Positions 51,133 through 58,912 of a stretch of DNA of 64,000 nt are shown here, piece by piece (the stretch's first letter is position 1; each line of letters starts with the position of its first letter). Location: positions 1 to 64,000 of the IMG/VR virus record IMGVR_UViG_3300021962_000066. One strand, written 5' to 3'. This DNA comes from a virus. Position numbers and translations under genes: made by a program. The notes under the pieces are model-generated. The model was not told where the DNA came from and did not search any database. It worked only from the letters and a program-made list of their open reading frames with translations.

Positions 51133-51482
51133 AGAGTGTTTAATATGTCACTAATAACTAGCCTTATATATTCCGGTTTAAGTATCTTAATTGTACCTGA
51201 AGGTACTTGGGTAGGGTCTTTAATCTTATTTAGTATAACAATGAGCCACCACAAGTCTATCGTACCGTATGCGGTATAGCTAACTGTTGTCCAGGGCATC
51301 TTTTCATTTACTACAATTGTATAATATACGTTCTTATCTATATTGTCAGGAATGGTAACCTTATTTAAAATGTTATAGTAGTATCCACCATTTTTCTGCT
51401 GATACATTTTAAATATGTTTTCATATCTATAATCCGTTAAGGACGGTAGAGCAGCTATATTATTTTGATATTCGCCAGGCAT
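51129..51482 (-). CDS. gp53: Baseplate wedge protein, gp53-like
   Basis: 117 residues; PWTTVSYTAYGTIDLWWLIVILNKI is the conserved core of gp53-type baseplate wedge proteins, and IKILKPEYI the C-terminal part. Attaches wedges to the hub. Overlaps the hub gene by 4 bp. Confidence 0.75.
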   Translation of the reverse strand: MPGEYQNNIAALPSLTDYRYENIFKMYQQKNGGYYYNILNKVTIPDNIDKNVYYTIVVNEKMPWTTVSYTAYGTIDLWWLIVILNKIKDPTQVPSGTIKILKPEYIRLVISDILNTL

Positions 51483-51486
51483 AAAG

Positions 51487-52803
51487 TTAAGCTATACCGT
51501 TTACTCTATTAACAATCTCCTGTGCATTGTCAGGGAGGATATTTTTAAGAACAGCCTGGTTTATTTTATTTTTTATGTCGTCTACTTGTACTGGTTGATC
51601 GTTTACTAGAGAATACATAAAGTTTTTACTGTCTGTAACTAACCCCTGCAATGTTATTGATATCTCGTATGCCTCGGGTACGATTGTCTGAAAGTTAGTA
51701 GTGATATTAGATATCCCACCGCCGCTTTTTATCGAAGCTGGTACGTTAATTTTCATCATTCTCCGGGTACCTTTGTAGGCAACTCCCAATGACGATATAA
51801 AACTGAAGGGCATATATTTTACGCCAGGAATAGTCACTTCATAGAGAGGAGGTGGCTCAATAAGATTGCGATTAATTCTTTCCGGCTTATTGTTATAGAG
51901 TAGTAGAAATATAAACTGCCAGTTACGTACGACGTCCTCGTAAGTTGCACTACCGGTATTAATGAGAGGAAATTTTAAAGTAATACTCTCTCCAGTTTTG
52001 GAGTACTGATAGTACTGACTATTCTCAACATAGGTCCCTAAACCGATCACCGATCCTGCAATATCGTTCACTAGGCTTTGTACACCTTGAGTAAATCCGA
52101 GTATATTACTAGCCAGTAATCCGCCTGCAATAGTAGTATCAGATGACGCTCCCCAGCCATTAGTAGCACTTTGATTATAATCCTCAAAGTATGGTAGGAC
52201 AAACTGCCACCCGGTTGGTTCAGTTATATATAACCCCCTATACCAGTGTAAATAGTTTTGATTTAAAAAGTTAGGATCGTCACCTATAACTGCCTCTAAC
52301 TCCCCTCTTATTCTATCAGATAGAGATTCGGAATTTATACTTGTGCTGCCTAATCCAAGCTGTTGAGCTGTCTGGGTCTTGCTAAACGCACTAATAGCTT
52401 GACCTACACCGCCTGCTACTTTAGTAAATAATTCGGTTGTTAATTTACCTACATCCACCGGATTAGTTGATGAACTTATTCCAAAAAGTCGTGCAAGATC
52501 CTTACCACCGTCAGCAGCGCCACCTACAGAATATAAAGCCTGTGCAATTAATGAATTAACCTTTAGTCGTCTTTCCTTTAACTTAACATAGGGAGCTTGA
52601 TCTCTACCAGTATCACTAGTACGCTTCTTTGAGTTTGTCCATAAGAAACCATTTAGTACGTTAACGATATCGCCGCCACCACCGCCGGAGCCGGCGAACT
52701 GACCTATATTTTGATAGGTATTACCGTTTGGCGAAGTTATCGTGGGCAGTGTAAACTTTGACGAACTTCTTTCAAACGCAAATTGCCATAGATTTGAGGC
52801 CAT
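51487..52803 (-). CDS. Tail-tube initiator/cap-like baseplate protein (gp48/gp54 type)
   Basis: 438 residues. Gly-rich linker near residue 40, then NWQFIFLLLYNNKPERINRN, EPPPLYEVTIPGVKYMP and VPEAYEISITLQGL, typical of the tube-like caps that start the tail tube on the baseplate. Follows the tape-measure gene as in T4 (29-48-54). Near-consensus AATAAATA upstream. Confidence 0.6.
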   Translation of the reverse strand: MASNLWQFAFERSSSKFTLPTITSPNGNTYQNIGQFAGSGGGGGDIVNVLNGFLWTNSKKRTSDTGRDQAPYVKLKERRLKVNSLIAQALYSVGGAADGGKDLARLFGISSSTNPVDVGKLTTELFTKVAGGVGQAISAFSKTQTAQQLGLGSTSINSESLSDRIRGELEAVIGDDPNFLNQNYLHWYRGLYITEPTGWQFVLPYFEDYNQSATNGWGASSDTTIAGGLLASNILGFTQGVQSLVNDIAGSVIGLGTYVENSQYYQYSKTGESITLKFPLINTGSATYEDVVRNWQFIFLLLYNNKPERINRNLIEPPPLYEVTIPGVKYMPFSFISSLGVAYKGTRRMMKINVPASIKSGGGISNITTNFQTIVPEAYEISITLQGLVTDSKNFMYSLVNDQPVQVDDIKNKINQAVLKNILPDNAQEIVNRVNGIA

Positions 52804-52808
52804 ATAGT

Positions 52809-52816
52809 TATTTATT
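52809..52816 (-). promoter_or_regulatory. Variant late promoter
   Basis: AATAAATA on the - strand, 5 bp before the start at 52,803. Confidence 0.45.
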
Positions 52817-54407
52817 ATCCTACGCCCTGTCTAAAAAGAGACTGTAGAGGAGATGTACTATACGATAACGATGTAGTCTTAGGTGCATTAACTATTGTAG
52901 TATTGCCGGGTTTCTGCATAGCACTACAACCTAGCTCAACTAGTAATTTGTTGGTACCGACAAGTAGTTCTATGATCCTTGTATTCTGAGTAACAGATGT
53001 TTTCTGTAGAGCAAGAGACTCCTTCGATACAAAATTGATCGGTCCATCAGACTTATAACCTAATACATCATCAGTACTATCAAACCGCTGTGTAGGCTGA
53101 CCCGGTCTACTTATAAAGTCATTTGCGGTATCTGTCGGCTGAGGGCTGGGGACAAGCTTTTGATCCTCAAGCTTTTTATCCTTACGGGCAGCAAGTATAC
53201 CCTTCAGACGCTTAATATTTTCATTTGCCTCAGCCTGATCCTCACCACCGTTTTTAGCCTTACGAGCAGCATCTATACCCATCAGACGCTTCATATTTTT
53301 ATCTGCCTCATCCTGGTCCTTACCACCGGCCCTCTCTACCCCCAATCTCCCATGAAGAAACTTGGGTATCACGCTTCTCACAATACCCTTTGCAAGGTCT
53401 TCAAGTGACTCTATAAAGGATATATAGATGTCCCCAATCATTGCTTCGAATTGTAGTTTCTTTTTTTCAAAAGCATTTTTTATAGGTTCAACTACATACT
53501 CTTTCCATATACACTCAAAAAACGGTGCTACATTGTTCTTCCAAAACTCGACAAGTTCTGGTTTAATATCTGTTTTCCAGGTATCCGTTATGGATTTCCA
53601 AACGCCTTTAAAAAAACAAACTAAACCACCCCAGATCTTAAGTATATCTGTCTTCCACTCAGGCCAGTTATCCGTTATGGATTTCCAAACGCCTTTAAAA
53701 AAACAAACTAAACCACCCCAGATCTTAAGTATATTTGTCTTCCACTTAGGCCAGTTATCCGCTATGGATTTCCAAACGCCTTTAAAAAAACAAACTAAAC
53801 CACCCCAGATCTTAAGTATATTTGTCTTCCACTTAGGCCAGTTATCCGCTATGGATTTCCAAACGCCTTTAAAAAAAAAAACTGCAGACTTAAAAAACTT
53901 TCCGACTACGTCAGGTAGTGTTTTAGTAAGAAATTTGACTATACTTTTCAGTGCAGGTCCGAGGAGAGGGGTAATATACTTGGTTATAAACCCAGTAACC
54001 GTCTTAAACATATCAATTAGAAACGGGAATACCTTATCCTTTATAAAAGGTAAGAGAAACTTTAATAATACTGCGCCAATAGCAATGCCTCCCAGAATTT
54101 TTAAAAGCTTACCAAAGAAACTGCCTCCATCTTCCTTTTTTTCAGCTACCGCTTTATCTGTCTTTGTACTAGAGGCCTTATTGGAGAGGTCGCTCAAGAA
54201 TTTTTTACCTTCATTACTGTAGCTCTCTATCCGAACCGATGTTACTTTCTTGACGATTTCGCGCGGCTCTTTTGGCTTTGTCTCAGCAAATTGCTCTTTA
54301 CTGTCATCAGATAGTTTTTTCCGCTGAGGCTCCGCTTCAGAGCTAGGCAGCTTTGAAAGGAGCTGTATTACTTTGTCTAACCTTGCTACTACTGCATCAT
54401 TCATCAC
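52815..54407 (-). CDS. Tape-measure-like protein with tandem repeats (530 aa)
   Basis: N-terminal polar part (1-90), hydrophobic segment (95-130, LLKILGGIAIGAVLLKFLLP), then three full and one partial copy of a 29-residue unit containing GVWKSIADNWPKWKT and ILKIWGG (about residues 178-275), a charged middle and a C-terminal coiled part. Location just upstream of the cap gene and downstream of the hub-assembly genes fits gp29. In the gp29 role, its length sets the tail length. Confidence 0.65.
   Translation of the reverse strand: MMNDAVVARLDKVIQLLSKLPSSEAEPQRKKLSDDSKEQFAETKPKEPREIVKKVTSVRIESYSNEGKKFLSDLSNKASSTKTDKAVAEKKEDGGSFFGKLLKILGGIAIGAVLLKFLLPFIKDKVFPFLIDMFKTVTGFITKYITPLLGPALKSIVKFLTKTLPDVVGKFFKSAVFFFKGVWKSIADNWPKWKTNILKIWGGLVCFFKGVWKSIADNWPKWKTNILKIWGGLVCFFKGVWKSITDNWPEWKTDILKIWGGLVCFFKGVWKSITDTWKTDIKPELVEFWKNNVAPFFECIWKEYVVEPIKNAFEKKKLQFEAMIGDIYISFIESLEDLAKGIVRSVIPKFLHGRLGVERAGGKDQDEADKNMKRLMGIDAARKAKNGGEDQAEANENIKRLKGILAARKDKKLEDQKLVPSPQPTDTANDFISRPGQPTQRFDSTDDVLGYKSDGPINFVSKESLALQKTSVTQNTRIIELLVGTNKLLVELGCSAMQKPGNTTIVNAPKTTSLSYSTSPLQSLFRQGVG
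53584..53877 (-). repeat. 87-bp tandem repeat in the tape-measure gene
   Basis: Units 53,584-53,670, 53,671-53,757 and 53,758-53,844 plus a partial copy to about 53,877, nearly identical in DNA and all in frame (29 codons). Low divergence shows recent expansion or homogenisation. Confidence 0.9.
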
Positions 54408-54429
54408 TATTATTTAATAGTGACACGGA

Positions 54430-55167
54430 CTATGTAGTAAAGAACCCCTGATTAATGTCGATTTCGATAGTATCGTCGTCAATTTTCAGTAGAGTTGCTT
54501 CAAATTCCTTGACTTTATTAATATATTCAACAATTTTATTGTACAAACTAGCAGGCAAACTCTCTAAGAGTTGAAACTGCTGCTTAACAGCGAGATCTGA
54601 CATAATAATATCTACACCCAAAGCAGGGCTGTGTATTTTTTGTACATACTTTAATACTTCATAGATAAACAGTTCACCAAGTAAATCTGACGATTTTTTA
54701 GTATCATCTGCTGATTTAAGTAGAACTGTGTTGTATACTGTGTCTAGTTGAAGGTTAGGTATCTTACAATATACAGTTAAATCTGTAGTTTCAATTGTTT
54801 GCTGTTTTAACGAATCAGCAATAATTACTCTATTTTTTGCTAGTTGGAGAAGGTTATACGTCTTTTCTTTGTATATATACGTAGGCGATATAGTAGCCGC
54901 ACGTAGTTGAGCAATAATATAGTTTCTATCAGAGACTAGAAACTCACACTTAGTGATACTATTAGTAAGCAGGATGCTATTAATAGTATCGAGAAGCGAT
55001 ACCATATTCAGTTTATTATCTGCTGCTGTCTTTATTAAGTCTTTCTGTTGTTTAGCAGTAAGGGATTTAAAGACTACAGAAACATTAGCAGAGGGTACAA
55101 ACAACTCTGTTCGTTGATTGTCAGTAATGGCCTTAACAGACGTTAAAATTTGATTAAAATCGTTCAT
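54430..55167 (-). CDS. Baseplate hub/assembly protein, gp26-like (245 aa)
   Basis: Helical, 245 residues, opening LFVPSANVSVVFKSLTAKQQKDLI, which is the style of the T4-type gp26/gp51 baseplate hub proteins. Placed just upstream of the tape-measure gene as expected for hub assembly or chaperone proteins. The family call is moderate. Confidence 0.5.
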   Translation of the reverse strand: MNDFNQILTSVKAITDNQRTELFVPSANVSVVFKSLTAKQQKDLIKTAADNKLNMVSLLDTINSILLTNSITKCEFLVSDRNYIIAQLRAATISPTYIYKEKTYNLLQLAKNRVIIADSLKQQTIETTDLTVYCKIPNLQLDTVYNTVLLKSADDTKKSSDLLGELFIYEVLKYVQKIHSPALGVDIIMSDLAVKQQFQLLESLPASLYNKIVEYINKVKEFEATLLKIDDDTIEIDINQGFFTT

Positions 55168-55199
55168 TTGTTTTTACTTATTAATATAAATCGGTTAAA

Positions 55200-55997
55200 T
55201 CAAGCAGGTCGAATCGGTATACTCGACTGAGGCTCTTGATTAGCACTACGCTGCTCTTCGACAAAGCTACTGAACATATCAACCTCTGCAGGCGGTAGAT
55301 CTACGATATAGCTCGTATCCACCTCCAAGCTATTGGAGATATTAACGACCTTCTTAAAGCAATTAATAATGTTTGCAGTATATAATACCTTAACTAACTC
55401 GAACAGAGAACCACCCATATAGCTGCATTCAATCTTAGTGCCAGCTATACTAAATTGTATTTTACTCAACTCTTCCTCTATCACGGTAATATACTGAGCG
55501 ACTAGCTCGTTAGTATTAGCTGGCAGGCTATTATATAGCTGACATCTTTCGTCTGGAAGAAGAGTACGACTAATACCGTCAATAATGATAGCGTGTATAA
55601 AATCCTCTTTATTAATATCAATAAATTTAGCAGGGGTTTTGATAATAATACTAATATTATCAGATATTAATATTACTTGAGGAGTTACATTTAGAGTAGA
55701 CAATGACTGCAACAATCCATATAAATCTATCTCAGTTACAGTGTTACCTGAAGTAAGCTTGAGGGTACCTCCCACTGACAGTACTCTCATAAAAATAAGA
55801 ACTACGAGAGCATCTAAACCTGCAAGATTAAGACTATTAGAATACTTTGCAGCCAGTTCTATATAACAATCTTGTATATGGGCGTTTACTCCATTCTGTA
55901 TAAACTTATTAGCCGTGATATAATCAGCAAACGTAAACTGTCTGACCTTAGCAGCAGTCTTACTCTCCGGCAGTGCTATCTCACTATAAAACTTCAT
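55200..55997 (-). CDS. Second gp26/gp51-type hub assembly protein (265 aa)
   Basis: The ATG at 55,997 (MKFYSEIALPES) is preferred; the earlier in-frame ATG lies over the rightward late promoter. Like the next gene it starts with a beta-type LPES segment and continues helical; the two may be distant paralogues. Probably hub assembly or tail chaperone; unproven. Confidence 0.5.
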   Translation of the reverse strand: MKFYSEIALPESKTAAKVRQFTFADYITANKFIQNGVNAHIQDCYIELAAKYSNSLNLAGLDALVVLIFMRVLSVGGTLKLTSGNTVTEIDLYGLLQSLSTLNVTPQVILISDNISIIIKTPAKFIDINKEDFIHAIIIDGISRTLLPDERCQLYNSLPANTNELVAQYITVIEEELSKIQFSIAGTKIECSYMGGSLFELVKVLYTANIINCFKKVVNISNSLEVDTSYIVDLPPAEVDMFSSFVEEQRSANQEPQSSIPIRPA

Positions 55998-56004
55998 ACA
56001 GCAA

Positions 56005-56012
56005 TATAAATA
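56005..56012 (+). promoter_or_regulatory. T4-type late promoter
   Basis: TATAAATA, 7 bp before the ATG at 56,020; it overlaps the divergent start region of the - strand gene. Confidence 0.8.
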
Positions 56013-56019
56013 TATACAC

Positions 56020-56580
56020 ATGAATAGCGATAGTCAACTTATCTGGGAGGCTTACACAACTGCAAACGAAGGCATCCTCAACACAGCAGGCCACATTGCA
56101 TTGGATGTAGGCGGAGCAGTAGCTGGTCCGATAGGTGGCTTAATCGGTAGCGCAACTGGCGCGGCTGTCGGTGAGACTATAGGAGCAGGTTTTGATCTTA
56201 CAAACGCGATATGGTATGCAACGGAGGGCGAGTATCTAAATGCTGCTTTATCGGTAATTTCGTTGATACCTGTAGTAGGCGATGCTGTCGGTAAAGGTGG
56301 CAGGCTTGCAATTTATCTTGCAAAAGCAGCTAAGACAGTTAAACCTCTGGGAGCTGCCGGTAGAGTAGCAGCTAAAGGTATTATTAAAGGCAGGCGGGCT
56401 GTTGTAACAGTAAGTCCTAAGATAGCAAAAATACAGCAGGTTATTAAAACTAACAAAGTTCTCATAGACGGAGCTCTCGACCAAGCTAGTAAAAATGAAA
56501 AACTCCGGCCGTACGTAGGAAAAATAAAATCCGCTTTACAAGCATTTACAGGGGAATCGGTACATACTTTGGAAAAATGA
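56020..56580 (+). CDS. Internal-protein candidate, LIWEAY peptide and pre-toxin-like hydrophobic core (186 aa)
   Basis: MNSDSQLIWEAYTTANEG, then a Gly-rich hydrophobic stretch (AVAGPIGGLIGSATGAAVG), then NAIWYATEGEYLNAALSVIS followed by LIPVVGDAVGKGG, which resembles the segment that precedes toxin domains in polymorphic toxins, and a basic helical C-terminus. Likely packaged and membrane-active on injection. It is a near copy of the gene at 56,725. Confidence 0.65.
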   Translation: MNSDSQLIWEAYTTANEGILNTAGHIALDVGGAVAGPIGGLIGSATGAAVGETIGAGFDLTNAIWYATEGEYLNAALSVISLIPVVGDAVGKGGRLAIYLAKAAKTVKPLGAAGRVAAKGIIKGRRAVVTVSPKIAKIQQVIKTNKVLIDGALDQASKNEKLRPYVGKIKSALQAFTGESVHTLEK

Positions 56581-56732
56581 CAGAAATAATAGAAAAAGAA
56601 CGTAATCAAACTATTTATACGTTAATGGGAGAAGGGGGTTGTTGTTTTGCAGGATCTGACCATCTTATTGAACTCAAACAACAGTTTCCGAGATTAAGCA
56701 CAATCGACATAAATAATATTATATATGAATAG
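56577..56732 (+). CDS. 51-aa ORF linking the two duplicated genes
   Basis: ATG overlaps the stop of the first duplicate (ATGA), and its stop overlaps the start of the second. Codes for MTEIIEKERNQTIYTLMGEG, a Cys-Cys pair and SDHLIELKQQF. The tight coupling suggests a real gene; product not recognised. Confidence 0.5.
   Translation: MTEIIEKERNQTIYTLMGEGGCCFAGSDHLIELKQQFPRLSTIDINNIIYE
56708..56715 (+). promoter_or_regulatory. Variant late promoter
   Basis: CATAAATA, 9 bp before the ATG at 56,725. Confidence 0.4.
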
Positions 56733-57324
56733 CGATAGTCAACTTATCTGGGAGGCTTACACAACTGCAAACGAAGGCATCCTCAACACAGCAGGCCACA
56801 TTGCATTGGATGTAGGTGGAGTCGTAGCAGATGCTGGATTCGGTGCTGGAGCAGCCTTTGATCTTACTAACGCGATATGGTATGCAACAGAGGGCGAATA
56901 TCTAAATGCAGCTTTATCGTTAATTTCGATGATACCTGTAGTAGGCGATGCTGTCGGTAAAGGTGGCAGGCTTGCAATTTATCTTGCAAAAGCAGCTAAG
57001 ACAGTTAAACCTCTGGGAGCTACTGGTAGAGTAGCAGCTAAAGGTATTATTAAAGGCAGGCGGGCTGTTGTAACAGTAAGTCCTAAGATAACCAAAATAC
57101 AACAGGCTATTAAATCTAACAAAGGTCTCATAGACGGAGCTCTCGACCAAGCTAGTAAAAATGAAAAACTCCGGCCGTACGTAGGAAAAATAAAATCCGC
57201 TTTACAAGCATTTACAGGGGAATCGGTACCTCCTATGCCGACTCCTCCTCAGACTCCTATCCAATCTCCAGCGCAGGCACAGGTTGCTACTCAAATGCCT
57301 GCACCTGCGCAGGCAGCTGCTTAA
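56725..57324 (+). CDS. Duplicate internal-protein candidate (199 aa)
   Basis: Identical over the first 30 residues to the protein at 56,020 and closely alike over most of the rest, but with a shorter hydrophobic stretch (VVADAGFGAGAAF) and a different Pro/Gln/Ala-rich tail (MPTPPQTPIQSPAQAQ). The duplication covers at least 500 bp. Its end overlaps the convergent gene by 4 bp. Confidence 0.65.
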   Translation: MNSDSQLIWEAYTTANEGILNTAGHIALDVGGVVADAGFGAGAAFDLTNAIWYATEGEYLNAALSLISMIPVVGDAVGKGGRLAIYLAKAAKTVKPLGATGRVAAKGIIKGRRAVVTVSPKITKIQQAIKSNKGLIDGALDQASKNEKLRPYVGKIKSALQAFTGESVPPMPTPPQTPIQSPAQAQVATQMPAPAQAAA

Positions 57325-58232
57325 AATATTCCTCTAATATCGAGGTTTTTGCTGAGAGGAGCTAGTATACTTGGTAGGGTGCCTTTAGAAATTCTATCTA
57401 TTATGCTTACTAGAGGAAAGTAGAAATTTGTTTCTAATGTATAGTGTGAGTATACCCACTTAGTAGACATTAATCCGCGCCCCTCAGTTAATGATGATGC
57501 ATCATCATACCCCATACTACGACTACCTATCTCAATCGGGCAGCAATTATAAAATCTCCATATCTTTCGAGGTATCATTGCAATGCCTCGAAAGGTACGA
57601 GTAAATTGTAAGATAGTTACGTTCGCTTTTACATTCTTAATTGATTCACTACGGTTAGCAGGATCCCGTGCAACAAACCCAAAATGTGATGCTGCTATTA
57701 CCCACGGTCTAAGTACAAAATCGGTAAAGGAGGTATTAGTTTCTAGAAACTGCATGGTGAGCTGATTAGGGTATACTCGATCACCTGCTATCGGAGCAGG
57801 AGTATAGCCTGCATGGTTTTGTATGTTAACCGAACCAACAGTTAAGCTATCAGTCGGTATATCTACCCCCTGCGCGAAGATGCATCCTGTTATGTTTTGA
57901 AGGGGGTATGATGTTAGGATACTCACCGCGCGGTTAATATCAAATCCCTTCTTATCGCCGTCAACTCGCTCTAGACCCTGTAAAATAGCTGTATTAATAC
58001 ATTTTGGATACTTATCTATTATTACTATCCACTGCGTATTAATAGGAATAGAAGTATTCCAAGACTCCATTTGCGTTAGAAAGTAATCTCGTGCACTTAC
58101 GATAGGTACACCGGGGAGATTGAAGCCGAATAAATTAGCAAGCTGCGGCGCAAATAGAGGATTTTCGCCGCCTGCAATCTTACTTATATTTTGTCCGATC
58201 GACCTAATCGCACTAGTAAACGGGTCGTTCAT
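57321..58232 (-). CDS. Tail structural protein downstream of the tube gene (303 aa)
   Basis: Beta-rich 303-residue protein with SIPINTQWIVIIDKYP, RTFRGIAMIPRKIWRFYNC and a C-terminal aromatic beta segment. The layout is that of tail-tube-like proteins (tube, cap or terminator). Separated from the tube gene by a strong terminator. Confidence 0.6.
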   Translation of the reverse strand: MNDPFTSAIRSIGQNISKIAGGENPLFAPQLANLFGFNLPGVPIVSARDYFLTQMESWNTSIPINTQWIVIIDKYPKCINTAILQGLERVDGDKKGFDINRAVSILTSYPLQNITGCIFAQGVDIPTDSLTVGSVNIQNHAGYTPAPIAGDRVYPNQLTMQFLETNTSFTDFVLRPWVIAASHFGFVARDPANRSESIKNVKANVTILQFTRTFRGIAMIPRKIWRFYNCCPIEIGSRSMGYDDASSLTEGRGLMSTKWVYSHYTLETNFYFPLVSIIDRISKGTLPSILAPLSKNLDIRGIF

Positions 58233-58248
58233 TATACCATTACTTATA

Positions 58249-58282
58249 AAAATAGCCTGCTATTTGCATAGCAGGCTATTTT
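58249..58282. terminator. Strong bidirectional terminator after the tail tube gene
   Basis: AAAATAGCCTGCTAT (58,249-58,263), loop TTGC, ATAGCAGGCTATTTT (58,268-58,282): a perfect 15-bp stem, ending in T on either strand. Allows separate, high expression of the tube. Confidence 0.9.
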
Positions 58283-58298
58283 GTGTATAGTTTTAATA

Positions 58299-58841
58299 CT
58301 AGCTGCGTGTCCAGTAATGGTAAGATACTGTTGCATCAAACTCTATCGCACTACCCCCACCGGTCATATCGTAACCAAGGGCGCCACAGGTAATAATACT
58401 AACACCAACTAATTTATATTGTGCGATTTTCGTAAGCTGATTGTCTAGCTGAACCATGTTAATAGTTGACGTTGCGCGCGGAGTAAAGTAATTACCGGTG
58501 CTGTTTGCATCATCAAAAACGTCACGCGACCACTGCTCGAACTTCTGCCGAATCTTGGACTGAGCATCAGCATAGAATTTAAGAGAATACGCCGCACTAC
58601 CCGGGTAAGTAGCACCACCTGGTACGTTAAACGTTAATCCCATGTACGGTATTGGTACGTTTGTAATGTCACGCGCAGGTAAAGTAGCTGACTTTAGATA
58701 TACTAAATCATCCTCATCATATGTTGCAGAAGTTGCGCCGCCTGTGTCGATTGAGAGTAGTCTAAAGTTAAAATCACGCGCAAAGTCGCGATTCTGCGCT
58801 ACTCGGTAGAAATCTGTGATTGATTGTTTTACGTCAGCCAT
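58299..58841 (-). CDS. gp19: Tail tube protein, gp19
   Basis: 180 residues; DFARDFNFRLLSID, TLPARDITNVPIPYMGLTFN and KFEQWSRDVFDDANSTGNY are typical of T4-type gp19, the polymer of the inner tube. It has its own TATAAATA promoter and terminator, in line with a high-copy protein. Confidence 0.93.
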   Translation of the reverse strand: MADVKQSITDFYRVAQNRDFARDFNFRLLSIDTGGATSATYDEDDLVYLKSATLPARDITNVPIPYMGLTFNVPGGATYPGSAAYSLKFYADAQSKIRQKFEQWSRDVFDDANSTGNYFTPRATSTINMVQLDNQLTKIAQYKLVGVSIITCGALGYDMTGGGSAIEFDATVSYHYWTRS

Positions 58842-58846
58842 GTAAT

Positions 58847-58854
58847 TATTTATA
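58847..58854 (-). promoter_or_regulatory. T4-type late promoter of the tube gene
   Basis: TATAAATA on the - strand, 5 bp before the ATG at 58,841. Confidence 0.85.
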
Positions 58855-58912
58855 GCTAGCAGCTAATCTTCTTAGGAATTAGATTGCAGATTTTTATATT
58901 AAAATAGAATAA

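Noticed and set aside
53160-54222. Long rightward frames opposite the tape-measure gene
   Set aside because: They mirror the 87-bp repeats in the antisense frame and have no start signals; shadows of the - strand gene.
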